A stretch of DNA of 64,000 nucleotides, taken from positions 186,001 through 250,000 of the forward strand of contig NZ_JOAN01000010.1 in assembly GCF_000718555.1 (NCBI RefSeq). Direction: 5' to 3'. Numbering within the stretch: position 1 is the stretch's first letter; every line of letters begins with the position of its first letter. Positions 39,930 to 47,904 of this stretch are shown here, one piece after another. The stretch is from Micromonospora chokoriensis. Lineage in GTDB: Bacteria; Actinomycetota; Actinomycetes; Mycobacteriales; Micromonosporaceae. Position numbers and translations under genes: made by a program. The notes beneath the pieces were generated by a model. That model searched no databases. It saw nothing but the letters and a program-made list of their open reading frames with translations, and was not told where the DNA came from.

Positions 39930-41060
39930 ATGACCACGCTCCTCCCCACCCCGGTACGACCGACCCGGGGGCTGCTCCGTGACCTGGAGCACCCGTCGCA
40001 GCTGTTCGGCAACCTCGGCCCGAACTGGTACGCGTCGATCATGGGGACCGGCATCGTGGCGAACGCCGCCGCCACGCTGCCCGTGCACGTGCCGGGGCTG
40101 CGGGCCCTCGCCACCGTCGTGTGGGCGCTGGCCGCTCTCCTGCTCATCGCGCTGACGGCCGCCTGGGGAGTGCATTGGACCCGCCATCCCGCGACGGCGC
40201 GCAGCTACGCGGACCACCCGGTGCTGGCCCAGTTCTGGGGAGCCCCCGCGATGGCGCTGCTGACCGTCGGGGCGGGCACTCTCCTGCTCGGTCGGGACTG
40301 GATCGGGCTGCCCGCCGCGCTCACCGTGGACACCGTGCTGTGGATCGGCGGCACCCTCCTGGGCCTGGTCACCAGCGCCTGGATCCCGTACAAGGTGATC
40401 ACCAGCCACCGCGTCGCGCCGGACGCCGCGTTCGGCGGATGGCTGATGCCGGTGGTGCCGCCGATGGTGTCCGCCGCGACCGGAGCGCTGCTCGTCCCGT
40501 ACGCGCCGGCCGGTCAGCTCCGGCTCACCCTGCTGCTCACCTGCTACGCCATGTTCGGCATCAGCCTCTTCGCCACCGTGATCATCGTCGGGCAGATCTG
40601 GCAGCGGCTCGTGCACCATGGGATCGGCTCGGCCGCCATGGTGCCGACGCTCTGGATCGTCCTCGGACCCCTGGGGCAGTCGGTGACCGCAGCCAACCTG
40701 CTCGGCAACGCCGCGCCGCTCACGCTGCCCGCACCCTACGGGTCGGCCGCGCAGGCGCTCGCCCTCTTCTACAGCCTGCCAACCTGGGGATTCGCCATGA
40801 TGTGGCTGGCGATCGCCGCCGCCGTGACGGTCCGCACCGCCCGGGCCCACCTGCCGTTCTCGCTGACCTGGTGGAGCTTCACCTTCCCGCTCGGCACCGT
40901 CGTCACCGGCACGAGCGGCCTCGCGCTTCGGACCGACGCCGTGCTCTTCCGGTGGGCCGCGGTGCTCGGCTACGTGCTGCTGGTCGCCGCCTGGCTGATC
41001 GTGGCGTCGCGGACCGCGCGGGAGTCGGCCCGAGGCCGGATCTTCCTGCCGCCGCGGTAG
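39930..41060 (+). CDS. TDT-family (SLAC1/TehA-like) transporter
   Basis: 376 residues with about ten membrane helices. It opens FGNLGPNWYASIMGTGIVANAA, the recognisable start of TehA/SLAC1/tellurite-resistance dicarboxylate transporters, and has GLPAALTVDTVLWIGGTLLGLVTS and WWSFTFPLGTVVTGTSGLALRT, the late conserved block of the family. Known members export malate, sulfite or anions; the substrate here is not determined. LysR partner divergent at 38921. Confidence 0.88.
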   Translation: MTTLLPTPVRPTRGLLRDLEHPSQLFGNLGPNWYASIMGTGIVANAAATLPVHVPGLRALATVVWALAALLLIALTAAWGVHWTRHPATARSYADHPVLAQFWGAPAMALLTVGAGTLLLGRDWIGLPAALTVDTVLWIGGTLLGLVTSAWIPYKVITSHRVAPDAAFGGWLMPVVPPMVSAATGALLVPYAPAGQLRLTLLLTCYAMFGISLFATVIIVGQIWQRLVHHGIGSAAMVPTLWIVLGPLGQSVTAANLLGNAAPLTLPAPYGSAAQALALFYSLPTWGFAMMWLAIAAAVTVRTARAHLPFSLTWWSFTFPLGTVVTGTSGLALRTDAVLFRWAAVLGYVLLVAAWLIVASRTARESARGRIFLPPR

Positions 41061-41072
41061 CCGTCATCCCGG

Positions 41073-41624
41073 CTAATCCAGGTGGTAGATGAGCAGCCCG
41101 TTGTCGCTGAACCTCTGTTCGGCGCCGCTGTTCGCGGGGCTGAAAACGCGACACCCCACGCACCCGTCACCGGGTTGCCCCGCTGCCGCCTCGGCGTAGT
41201 ACCAGACCTGGCCCACCTGGGCCCGGAACGTGCGGCTGGTGCGCGGTGGCAGCTCGATCGCCTTCTGCGGCGTGCAGTCATCGTCGAAGAGCCACAGCGT
41301 GTACGGCTCGCTGGCCGTTGAGGCGGTGCCGCGTACCGGCCCTCCCCATTTGTCTTCAGGGATGTCCCGCACGAAGAACGCCACCGCCTCCTTGCCCTTG
41401 GTCTGGACGATGCAAGCCCGGTCGAGCTTCGCCCGAGACATTGGAATCGGCTCTGGCTCATCCAGTGCCGGCGACGATGGCCGGGAGCTGCTGAGAATGC
41501 TCTGCCCGTCACCGGTCGCCACGGAGACGACGAGCAGGAGGGCGAGAATCCCGATGACACCACCGGACAGCCCAATGCGATGAGCCCGGCGGTTGCGGCC
41601 ATTCGGGCCTGTTCCTGGATACAT
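41073..41624 (-). CDS. Membrane-anchored hypothetical protein
   Basis: 183 residues, unrecognised. One membrane helix (about 18-37, GGVIGILALLLVVSVATG) puts the rest outside the cell. The outer part holds several Cys residues (RACIVQ, DDDCTPQ, GDGCVGCRVFSP), so disulfides or a CxxC-type metal site are possible. ATG 41624 lacks a perfect ribosome binding site (GGAG at 12 nt). It converges with the TDT gene after 12 bp. No functional partner is visible. Confidence 0.65.
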   Translation of the reverse strand: MYPGTGPNGRNRRAHRIGLSGGVIGILALLLVVSVATGDGQSILSSSRPSSPALDEPEPIPMSRAKLDRACIVQTKGKEAVAFFVRDIPEDKWGGPVRGTASTASEPYTLWLFDDDCTPQKAIELPPRTSRTFRAQVGQVWYYAEAAAGQPGDGCVGCRVFSPANSGAEQRFSDNGLLIYHLD

Positions 41625-41700
41625 CAAGCCGTGTCACTCCCTCGGGCGCCTGCCCGGCCAGGTCAGCACCACACCGCCATCCGAGCGCCGGCCGCTGAGT

Positions 41701-42106
41701 CTACGAGGCTTCCCGCTCGGGCACCGCCCCCGAACCCGGCTCGCTCCACTTCGACTGGTTGTCGGCGGCGTGCGCGGCGGCCACCAGGATCCGGCAGCTG
41801 CCGACTGCGAGCCGGGCAACGACCAGGTCCAACCAGGTGATCGCCGCCGCGCAGCGCCGGGCCGCGACCACGTCCGCCACTTCGCGGGTACGCCGGAGCC
41901 GGTCCTCGGCCGCACCCAACCTTCAGCGGACACGGGCAGCCAGCGCGGCGGCCCGGTCCGCGTCCACCGAGCGGTGCGTAGACCGGCGAGCAGCTCACCC
42001 GCCGAGCCCGCCGGTGCTTCTCGGCTGGCCGTGGCGGGGCCTGCCCAGCTGCGGAGATCGTGGTTAGCCAGGCGTCGCGCAGGTCGTCCACGGGATCGGT
42101 GCTCAT
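41701..42106 (-). pseudogene. Frameshifted small gene (partner of the 71-aa protein gene)
   Basis: The frame from ATG 42106 begins sensibly (MSTDPVDDLRDAWLTTISAAGQ), then becomes Arg/Pro/Gly-rich nonsense, while plausible coding continues in other frames: ATASREAPAGSAGELLAGL in the second, then HRSVDADRAAALAARVR, a TGA, and RLGAAEDRLRRTREVADVVAARRCAAAI to a stop at 41701 in the third. The pieces join into one helical protein of about 130 residues if two frameshifts and one stop are removed. ATG 42106 overlaps the stop of the upstream gene, so the pair was once an operon. Confidence 0.6.
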
Positions 42107-42318
42107 TCGCCCGCCTCGGCCTTCACCAGGAGGGCGAAGCGCACGTCACTACAGGGGTAGTCAGCGCCGTACCCGCAGAGCCAACGGCGTACCACGCGCG
42201 GCGGATGGGCGAAGAGTACATCGTCGGCGTCCTCGATGTCCTGATCGGAGACGAGGCGGTCGCGTTGCTCGGCTGGGGCTGGTGGGTCGGTGGGGGAGTC
42301 GTCAGGTCGATCGGGCAT
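42103..42318 (-). CDS. Small hypothetical protein, 71 residues
   Basis: Unrecognised. A charged, disordered start (MPDRPDDSPTDPPAPAEQ) leads to a conserved-looking tail, VVRRWLCGYGADYPCSDVRFALLVKAE, with two Cys. ATG 42318 has GGGAG 6 nt upstream, and the stop overlaps the start of the decayed gene that follows (ATGA), both signs of a real gene. In actinomycetes such small acidic proteins often sit next to GntR regulators, and a decayed GntR lies divergent here. Confidence 0.6.
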   Translation of the reverse strand: MPDRPDDSPTDPPAPAEQRDRLVSDQDIEDADDVLFAHPPRVVRRWLCGYGADYPCSDVRFALLVKAEAGE

Positions 42319-42406
42319 CGGGGGCTCCCGTCGGATCGGTCTCCTAGCTCTTCACGGCTCTTGCGTCGGGGCGGCGTGCGGGCAGGCCCCTGGCACGCCC
42401 GGCCGA

Positions 42407-42587
42407 ACGGGGAGAAAGATCGCCTCGGGTGAGTTGTCGCCCGGCGACAAGCTGCCCTCAACCACGCAGCTCTGTCAGATCCACGGCGTCTCCGCGATCG
42501 TCGTGCGCAACGCGATGCTCACCCTGAAGGCCGAAGGGCTTGTGGTTTGGTGTGCCCGGCGTGGGCGTGTACGTCGCGGAGCGTTGA
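42407..42587 (+). pseudogene. GntR-family regulator remnant, truncated and frameshifted
   Basis: The stretch KIASGELSPGDKLPSTTQLCQ...VVRNAMLTLKAEGLVV is a GntR winged helix, but the usual opening (a YxQIADDLR-type helix) is missing. After GLVV the frame goes wrong; deleting one T from the GTTTGG at 42545-42550 restores GVPGVGVYVAER and the stop at 42585-42587, the normal end of this GntR type. One base insertion and an N-terminal loss therefore inactivate it. Confidence 0.75.
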
Positions 42588-42692
42588 GCAGTCAGGGTCA
42601 GCTTCTTCGCACGGCTTGATCTCAGAGGCTGGCTGCTCGTGTAGTGACCAACGCCGCTGCGTTAGGCGAAGCGGCCGTTCGTTAACCGCACC

Positions 42693-42777
42693 GCCTCGTC
42701 GATCATGGAGTTGTGGTGGGTGACAAAGTGCTCGCATTGCACTAATTCAGGCACCACAACTCCATGATCGACGAGGC
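42693..42777. repeat. Perfect 26-bp inverted repeat with nested hairpin
   Basis: Arms 42693-42718 and 42752-42777 are exact reverse complements over 26 bases (left arm begins GCCTCGTCGATC, ends GTTGTGGTG). The 33-nt centre contains its own hairpin, AGTGC (42727-42731) with GCACT (42739-42743). No open frame lies inside. It resembles a palindromic intergenic element or MITE-like unit rather than a simple terminator. Confidence 0.85.
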
Positions 42778-42795
42778 CGAGCCGCCCCTTGTCCG

Positions 42796-42864
42796 CGATC
42801 TTGCACTTACTGTCCCGGCGTAAGGGGCATTCCGCGGTACTTGGCGACCGAAACTGCAAGATCG
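42796..42864. repeat. Second inverted repeat, 10-bp perfect arms
   Basis: CGATCTTGCA (42796-42805) and TGCAAGATCG (42855-42864) are exact complements around a 49-nt centre. It begins 18 bp after the 26-bp repeat, so the two may be one composite element. Confidence 0.6.
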
Positions 42865-43009
42865 GCGCAGTGGCGCGTTCCTGGAGTGGCGAACCAAGGT
42901 GGCGAGTGAGCGAGCGGGTGGTCGCGTTGAGTGCGCGGATCTCGTACGCTCCCATGTGGTCTCCGCCGGTGCGGCGGTGGAGGCGATGGTCGACCACGGG
43001 GAGGTGCGC

Positions 43010-43273
43010 GTGAGCGCAGCACAGATCATCGCGAGGTTGGCGGCGGCTTCGCAGAAGCTGGACGAGGCGAAGGCCAAGACCGCTGCGGCAGCACAGGACG
43101 CGGCCGAGGCGCGGGCACTCGTGGCTGGTGCGCTGGAAGGCGTGGCGGCCGGTCCGCTGGTCGGCATGATCGATTCGTACCGTCAGGCGCTCGCGCAGGC
43201 GTCTCAGGGTGGCGACCCGGCCAAGCAGCACGTGCAGGAGACGATCGCCAAGGTCCGAGCGCTGGGAAACTAA
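43010..43273 (+). CDS. DUF6244-type small protein
   Basis: 87 residues, almost entirely helical and Ala-rich: SAAQIIARLAAASQKLDEAKAKTAAAAQDAAEARALVAGALEG, then GPLVGMIDSYRQALAQASQGG and a C-terminal helix HVQETIAKVRALGN. I recognise this as the DUF6244 family common in Micromonospora; function unknown. The shape (long helix, Gly turn, helix) recalls small WXG100-like or conjugation-linked helical proteins, but there is no WXG motif. GTG 43010 has GGGGAGG 5 nt upstream. Confidence 0.8.
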   Translation: MSAAQIIARLAAASQKLDEAKAKTAAAAQDAAEARALVAGALEGVAAGPLVGMIDSYRQALAQASQGGDPAKQHVQETIAKVRALGN

Positions 43274-43345
43274 CCACGGGTGGCCCAGAGGCGATTGCGG
43301 TTGGCGGGTCAGCGGCGGCGACAGCATGGGCGACCGTCTGGGCGC

Positions 43346-43837
43346 TCACCCGATCTCAGCGACCATTGTGTCCGCGTCCTCGAACGACTCAACCGTGCGA
43401 AACCCTTCGGCGACGTATAGCCTCGCAGCGAAGTTCGCCCGCTCCACGCTCAGCGACACCGTGCGGATGCCACGTTCTCGTGCGGCGTCCAGTACCGCGC
43501 GCAGGAGCACCCGGCCCACACCCCGGCCCCTCCAGGTTTCCACCACGCCGATAGTCAGCTCTGGCACGTCGTCACTCACGTACCCGTAGCCTGGATCGGC
43601 GGCGGTCAGGTATCGGAGCCAGGCCGCGCCGACTGGCCGATCAACCGGGTCCACCGCGACCAGGCCGAGGTCGTTGGGCCGCATCCACCCGGTGACATAG
43701 TGGACCAGCGCGGGATTCGCCAGGATCTGCTCGCGAGACCAGTTGCGCTCGGGCAGCCAGTTCACGGCCTCCATGAGCATGTCAACCAGGAACTCGGAAT
43801 CAGCTGAGGTGGCTGCGCGGATGCTGAGGTCAGTCAC
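43346..43837 (-). CDS. GNAT-family N-acetyltransferase
   Basis: 163 residues. The acetyl-CoA-binding segment VVETWRGRGVGRVLLRAVLDAARERGIRTVSLSVERANFAARLYVAEGF is a textbook GNAT motif A/B. The N-terminus LSIRAATSADSEFLVDMLMEAVNW is the family's first strand and helix. GTG 43837 gives the usual start; an in-frame TTG at 43873 lacks support. Acceptor unknown. It is followed on the plus strand by non-coding sequence. Confidence 0.9.
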   Translation of the reverse strand: MTDLSIRAATSADSEFLVDMLMEAVNWLPERNWSREQILANPALVHYVTGWMRPNDLGLVAVDPVDRPVGAAWLRYLTAADPGYGYVSDDVPELTIGVVETWRGRGVGRVLLRAVLDAARERGIRTVSLSVERANFAARLYVAEGFRTVESFEDADTMVAEIG

Positions 43838-43906
43838 CGCCGAAGCCTTGCATACAAGATCGGACAGAGCCAAGAGTTCGGGTAAGGCGTACGACGACGG
43901 CGGAGA

Positions 43907-44365
43907 TCAATCGGTGGCGGATTCTGAGCGTTCCACGACGATGAGCGGGATCTCGCGGTCGGTGCCCTTCTGGTAGCGGGCGTACGTCGGGAAGACCTTC
44001 GTCATCACCGGCCACAGCCGGATCTTCTCCTCGGCCGTCGCGGTCCGGGCCCGACCGGTGAACCGCTCCGCGCCGACCTGGATCTCGACAGTCGGGTCGG
44101 CGCTCAGGTTCAGGTACCAGGCGGGGTGTGTGCCCGCCCCGCCGTTGGATGCCACCAACAGGTAGTCGTCGCCGTCACGGCCGTACATCAGAGCCGTGCG
44201 GCGCAGCTTGCCCGAGCGGCGTCCGCGCGTGGTGAGCAGCAGCGAGGGTACGCCGTGGAAGGTGCCGCCGTCGGCGCCGTCGGTCTGGACGTAGCGCCGG
44301 ATGTGGCTGGCGACCCAACCGACCGGGCTGTCTTCGATCGTCTCGTGCTGCTCCTGCGCGGACAC
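43907..44365 (-). CDS. Deazaflavin (F420)-dependent nitroreductase-family oxidoreductase
   Basis: 152 residues of the DDN/Rv1558-type split-barrel family. Diagnostic blocks are PSLLLTTRGRRSGKLRRTALMYGRDGDDYLLVASNGG, then HPAWYLNLSADPTVEIQVG and RLWPVMTKVFPTYARYQKGTDREIPLIVVE. These enzymes use coenzyme F420H2 to reduce quinones or nitroaromatics. GTG 44365 has GGAGG 7 nt upstream and is preferred to the upstream in-frame ATG. Confidence 0.92.
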   Translation of the reverse strand: MSAQEQHETIEDSPVGWVASHIRRYVQTDGADGGTFHGVPSLLLTTRGRRSGKLRRTALMYGRDGDDYLLVASNGGAGTHPAWYLNLSADPTVEIQVGAERFTGRARTATAEEKIRLWPVMTKVFPTYARYQKGTDREIPLIVVERSESATD

Positions 44366-44442
44366 GCCATCGCCTCCATCGTCGAGCCCGAGCGGCCGAT
44401 CGGGCGTTCCGATCATAAGTAGAGCGCTACCGATTCAGTAAT

Positions 44443-44490
44443 GAGTGTGATGTCGGTGAGTCATCCTGATGACTCACCGACATCACGCTC
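44443..44490. terminator. Long perfect-stem hairpin (23-bp arms)
   Basis: Arms 44443-44465 and 44468-44490 pair over 23 positions with a single G-T wobble and a 2-nt centre. It lies 50 bp downstream of the SEC-C gene's stop on the minus strand and upstream of the F420 gene. The core GAGTCATC/GATGACTC is shared with the hairpin after trpA. Confidence 0.75.
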
Positions 44491-44539
44491 TCCGGGGAAT
44501 CCGCCTCCGAGGCGTAAGCAACACGACGGCGGGGGAGTG

Positions 44540-45526
44540 TCAGCTTCGCGAGCGCGGCAGGCAGCACTTCTTGTACTTGGCGCCGGAACCGCACCAGCAG
44601 GTGTCGTTGCGGCCGGGCGGCCAGGCTGTCACGCCCGCCTCGTCGAGGCTGTCGGCGTACTCGTCGAGGGTCTCCTCGCTGGTGGGGTCGCTTCCGGTGC
44701 CTTCGGCGAAGGCCGCCAGCCCGGCGGCGGAGCCGACGACCACGCCCAGGTCGGCGCCGCCCAGCCCGGATGCCTCGACGAGGGCGCGTTCGATCTGGGT
44801 GCGGTGTTCGTCCCAGGTGGCGGGGTAGCTGTCGGCGAGGGCGGGCCAGCGCAGCAGCAGCGCGGTGAACTCCGCCTGCGGCCAGAACAGCAGCGTCGCC
44901 GGGCCGTCGTCGAGGGCGTCGAGCGCGTGGTCGCTCGCGGCGCGTAGCCGGTCGGCGAGGTTGTCGTACTCGTCGTGGGGTAGGCCCATCTCTTCGCGCA
45001 GGTTGTGCCGCCGCTGGGTCAGGCCGTAGATCATGGCCGCGGCCTCGTCCTGGGCATCCTCGGATTCGTGCTGCTTGCCACGGGTCCGTTCCAGGATGGT
45101 GTCGAGTGCCCCGGTGAGCCATTCCAGCGCCGTCTCGGGGTGGCCGGATTCGGCCAACTCGTCGATCAGGTACGTGGCCCGGTGGTCGGTTTCCAGCAGC
45201 GGACGCAGGGCGGTCAGCTCGGCCATGCCTTCGTCGGTACGCCCGAGTCGCAGCAGCAGACCGCCGCGCACCGCTCGGGCGTACGCGTTGTCGTCCGGCT
45301 GCTCGGCGATGGCGCGGGTGGCCAGCGCGAGCGCGTCGGCCAGGTCGCCGGCCGCCTCCATGATGTCCGCGGCGACCAGCAGGGCGTACCCGATGTCGTC
45401 GGGGTTGTCGACGCGCCCCTCGTCGACGGCACCCACCAGTTCGGCGACGAGCGCCGCCGGGTCGGGGCTCTTGAGGCCCAGGGAGCCGATCTCGTCGATG
45501 CGGTCGGCGGTCAGCAACTCGGACAT
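44540..45526 (-). CDS. TPR-like protein with C-terminal SEC-C zinc motif
   Basis: 328 residues. The N-terminal 130 residues form TPR-like helix pairs (DDIGYALLVAADIMEAAGDLADALALATRAIA, DNAYARAVRGGLLLRLGRTDEGMAEL). The C-terminus ends GRNDTCWCGSGAKYKKCCLP, the SEC-C zinc-binding motif of SecA and many adaptor-like proteins. It may act as a protein-binding adaptor; no enzymatic site is visible. ATG 45526 with AGGA upstream. Terminated by the hairpin at 44443-44490. Confidence 0.9.
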   Translation of the reverse strand: MSELLTADRIDEIGSLGLKSPDPAALVAELVGAVDEGRVDNPDDIGYALLVAADIMEAAGDLADALALATRAIAEQPDDNAYARAVRGGLLLRLGRTDEGMAELTALRPLLETDHRATYLIDELAESGHPETALEWLTGALDTILERTRGKQHESEDAQDEAAAMIYGLTQRRHNLREEMGLPHDEYDNLADRLRAASDHALDALDDGPATLLFWPQAEFTALLLRWPALADSYPATWDEHRTQIERALVEASGLGGADLGVVVGSAAGLAAFAEGTGSDPTSEETLDEYADSLDEAGVTAWPPGRNDTCWCGSGAKYKKCCLPRSRS

Positions 45527-45588
45527 GGGCGCATCCTGAAAGGCGACGAATGGGCGGGTGGGGGAGCGGCCAGCGTACTCCTGAACGA

Positions 45589-45624
45589 GTCGCAGCCCGG
45601 GCGGCGAACCGCCCGGGCTGCGAC
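45589..45624. terminator. Terminator of the DHA2 transporter gene
   Basis: A perfect 16-bp stem: 45589-45604 (GTCGCAGCCCGGGCGG) pairs with 45609-45624, loop CGAA. It lies just after the minus-strand transporter stop. The CGAA tetraloop is of the stable GNRA-like class. Confidence 0.8.
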
Positions 45625-45632
45625 ACGTTCCC

Positions 45633-47099
45633 TTAGCGGGTCGCTGGCATGGTGGCGAACTCGCCGGCTAGCTCCGACTCGACGATCGTCGCGGCGGACG
45701 GCCGGCGTCCGGCCGACGCCCGCCGGGCGGACGGGACGGCGAGGGCCGCGAGCGCGGCGGCCAGCGCGATCCCGGTGAGGACGAGAAACCCCATCGTGAA
45801 GCCGGCCTCCCGCGGCAGACCGTTGGCCTGCGGGTTCGCGGTGATCACGCCGCTGACCACGGCCGCGCCGATCGCGCCTCCGATGGTGCGGATGTTGGCG
45901 TTCATGCCGGTCGCCACGCCGGTCTGGCTGGCGGGCACGCTGGCGACGATCAGGTTCGCCATCGAGGCGAAGGCCAGACCGATGCCGAGGCCCACCAGGC
46001 CACCGGCAATGGCGACCTCCCAGCGGGTGTCGTGCGCGGCGGCGAGCATCGCGGAGGCGGCCACGTTGAACGCGGCACCGCTGGCGAGCTGCGCCTTGGC
46101 GCTGAAGACGGCCTGGAGCCGGCCGGCGATGATGCCGGCGACGAACATCGCGCTGACCATCGGGAGCATGAGCAGACCGGCCTGGCTGATGCTCGCCCCG
46201 AAGCCGTACCCGGCGGCGGTTGGGGTCTGCAGGAACTGCGGGAGGAACGCGTACACGGAGAACATCGACGCGCCGTAGAGCAGGGCGACCAGGTTGGTGG
46301 TCCAGACGCCGGGCAGGCGCATCATCCGCATGTCGATAAGCGGGTTGCTCGACCGCAGTTCGGCGATGAGCCAGCCGACCAGCAGCAGCACGGCGAGCGC
46401 CAGCAGGCCGAGCACCCGAGGAGAGGTCCAGCCCCAGGCCGCGCCCTGGCTGATCGGCAGCAGCAGCGCGACCAGCCAGCCGGAGAGCAGCAGGGTGGCG
46501 CGCCAGTCGATGCGACCGGGGGTACGCACCGGCGACTGGGGGATGAACAGGTGGGCGGCCACGGCGGTCAGCCCGACCACGACCATCGGGATCCAGAACA
46601 GCCAGCGGTAGTCGAGCGTGCTGACGATCGGGCCGGCCAGCACGATGCCCAGGCCGCCGCCGACCGCGACGATCGCCGAGATGGCGGCCACGGCGGTGGA
46701 GACCCGCGCGGCCGGGAACTCGTCGCGGATGATGCCGAACGACAGCGGGAAGACCGCTCCGCCGATGCCCTGTACGACGCGGGCGATGATGAGGACGCCG
46801 ATGTTCGGCGCGATGGCGGCCAGCAGGCAGCCGAGGGCGAGGGCGGCGAGCGCGACGACGAGCATCCGCTCCTTGCCGACCATGTCGCCGACGCGGCCGA
46901 GGATCGGCGTGAAGATCGACGCGCTGAGCAGGTAGGCGGTCAGGACCCAGGTCACGGTGTTCTGGGAGGTGTGCAGGTCCTGCTGGATGGTCGGCAGCAC
47001 CGGGGTGATCAGCGATTGGAGCATCGCGAAGAATCCGGCACCGGCCGCGAGCACGGTGAAGGTGAGCCGACGCGAGCCGCGTCGGGAGGTCACTGCCAC
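45633..47099 (-). CDS. MFS transporter, DHA2 drug-exporter type
   Basis: 488 residues with about 14 hydrophobic segments. It carries the DHA2 motif set: PVLPTIQQDLHTSQNTVTWVLTAYLL, ILGRVGDMVGKERML (motif A) and GLGIVLAGPIVSTLDYRWLFWI (motif C). These proton antiporters export drugs or dyes. GTG 47099 has GGGAG 9 nt upstream. It is divergent from tetR at 47322, and the gap holds three palindromes, so the exporter is very probably repressed by that TetR. Confidence 0.92.
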   Translation of the reverse strand: MAVTSRRGSRRLTFTVLAAGAGFFAMLQSLITPVLPTIQQDLHTSQNTVTWVLTAYLLSASIFTPILGRVGDMVGKERMLVVALAALALGCLLAAIAPNIGVLIIARVVQGIGGAVFPLSFGIIRDEFPAARVSTAVAAISAIVAVGGGLGIVLAGPIVSTLDYRWLFWIPMVVVGLTAVAAHLFIPQSPVRTPGRIDWRATLLLSGWLVALLLPISQGAAWGWTSPRVLGLLALAVLLLVGWLIAELRSSNPLIDMRMMRLPGVWTTNLVALLYGASMFSVYAFLPQFLQTPTAAGYGFGASISQAGLLMLPMVSAMFVAGIIAGRLQAVFSAKAQLASGAAFNVAASAMLAAAHDTRWEVAIAGGLVGLGIGLAFASMANLIVASVPASQTGVATGMNANIRTIGGAIGAAVVSGVITANPQANGLPREAGFTMGFLVLTGIALAAALAALAVPSARRASAGRRPSAATIVESELAGEFATMPATR

Positions 47100-47229
47100 G
47101 AGAGAGAACTCCCTGTTGCGTACGGGAATGAAGGCTTGTCGCCCGTCGTCTGTGACGGGGTTGTCTGTCGGGTCCGGGGCGATCGGGGTGGCCAGGCGGC
47201 GATCGAGCGGATCCCGAGGTAAGCTAACC

Positions 47230-47291
47230 GGAGGCAGGCCTCCGGGGATTCCGGAGGGGTGCCTCCACTAAGCTAGCGGAGGGTTTCCTCC
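47230..47291. promoter_or_regulatory. Triple palindrome operator between exporter and tetR
   Basis: Three 14-bp sites of the form GGAGG-N4-CCTCC: 47230-47243, 47253-47266 and 47278-47291, start-to-start spacing 23 and 25 bp. TAAGCTA occurs just ahead of the first and third sites (47220-47226, 47269-47275), 49 bp apart, and may be promoter elements. The likely binder is the TetR at 47322. Confidence 0.8.
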
Positions 47292-47321
47292 GGATGCAAC
47301 CAGGGTGAGGTGACGCACGTC

Positions 47322-47897
47322 ATGACCAGCGCGGGGCAGGCGCCCGAGGTCTTCGCCCAGCGGCCCAAGCGGGCCGACGCGCGGCGCAACTACGACGCCC
47401 TCATCACTGCGGCGCGCGAGGCGTTCGCCGAGAACGGTGCCGCCGCCTCCCTGGAGGACGTGGCTCGCCGGGCCGGAGTGGGCATCGGCACGCTCTACCG
47501 CAACTTCCCGACCCGTCGGCACCTGTTCGAGGCCGTCTACGTCGAGGAGGTCCGGGCGCTGAGCCGCTCCGCCGAGGACCTGGCCGAGCTGCCACCCTGG
47601 GACGCGCTTGTCGCCTGGCTGCACCGCTTCGTCGCGTACGTCGCCACCAAGCGCGCGCTCGCCGAGCAGCTGCTACACGACTCGGAGATCTTCACCAGTT
47701 GCCGGGCGGAGATCTTCGCCGCCGGTGAGCCCTTGATGCGTCGCGCGCAGGCCGCCGATGTGGTCCGTGACGACGTCGGCTTCGACGATGTGGTGCGGCT
47801 GATCAGTGGCCTGACCATGGCCCAGTTCCCGTCACCCGAGCAACGCGACCGGGTTCTCGGCGTGGCCCTGGACGGGCTGCGCGCCCACACCCGCTGA
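47322..47897 (+). CDS. TetR-family transcriptional regulator
   Basis: 191 residues. The HTH reads YDALITAAREAFAENGAAASLEDVARRAGVGIGTLYRNFPTRRHLFEAVY, a clear TetR domain near residue 25-70, with a C-terminal domain (SRSAEDLAELPPWDALVAWL...) of the type found beside drug exporters. ATG 47322 has GAGGTGA 8 nt upstream; GTG 47310 is an alternative. It is divergent from the DHA2 exporter, with three palindromic operators between, so it likely controls both genes and responds to an exported compound. Confidence 0.92.
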   Translation: MTSAGQAPEVFAQRPKRADARRNYDALITAAREAFAENGAAASLEDVARRAGVGIGTLYRNFPTRRHLFEAVYVEEVRALSRSAEDLAELPPWDALVAWLHRFVAYVATKRALAEQLLHDSEIFTSCRAEIFAAGEPLMRRAQAADVVRDDVGFDDVVRLISGLTMAQFPSPEQRDRVLGVALDGLRAHTR

Positions 47898-47904
47898 CCC
47901 GGTC

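Larger units (their letters stand above)
42588..43009. other. Non-coding stretch rich in inverted repeats
   Basis: No gene seen. It contains an imperfect hairpin (42653-42675, GCCGCTGCG with CGAAGCGGC), the perfect 26-bp inverted repeat at 42693-42777, the 10-bp-arm repeat at 42796-42864, and the ribosome binding site of the DUF6244 gene. Confidence 0.6.

Noticed and set aside
42103..42587. Toxin-antitoxin pair
   Set aside because: The small genes lack toxin folds, and the divergent gene is a GntR remnant, so a decayed regulator cassette explains the region better.
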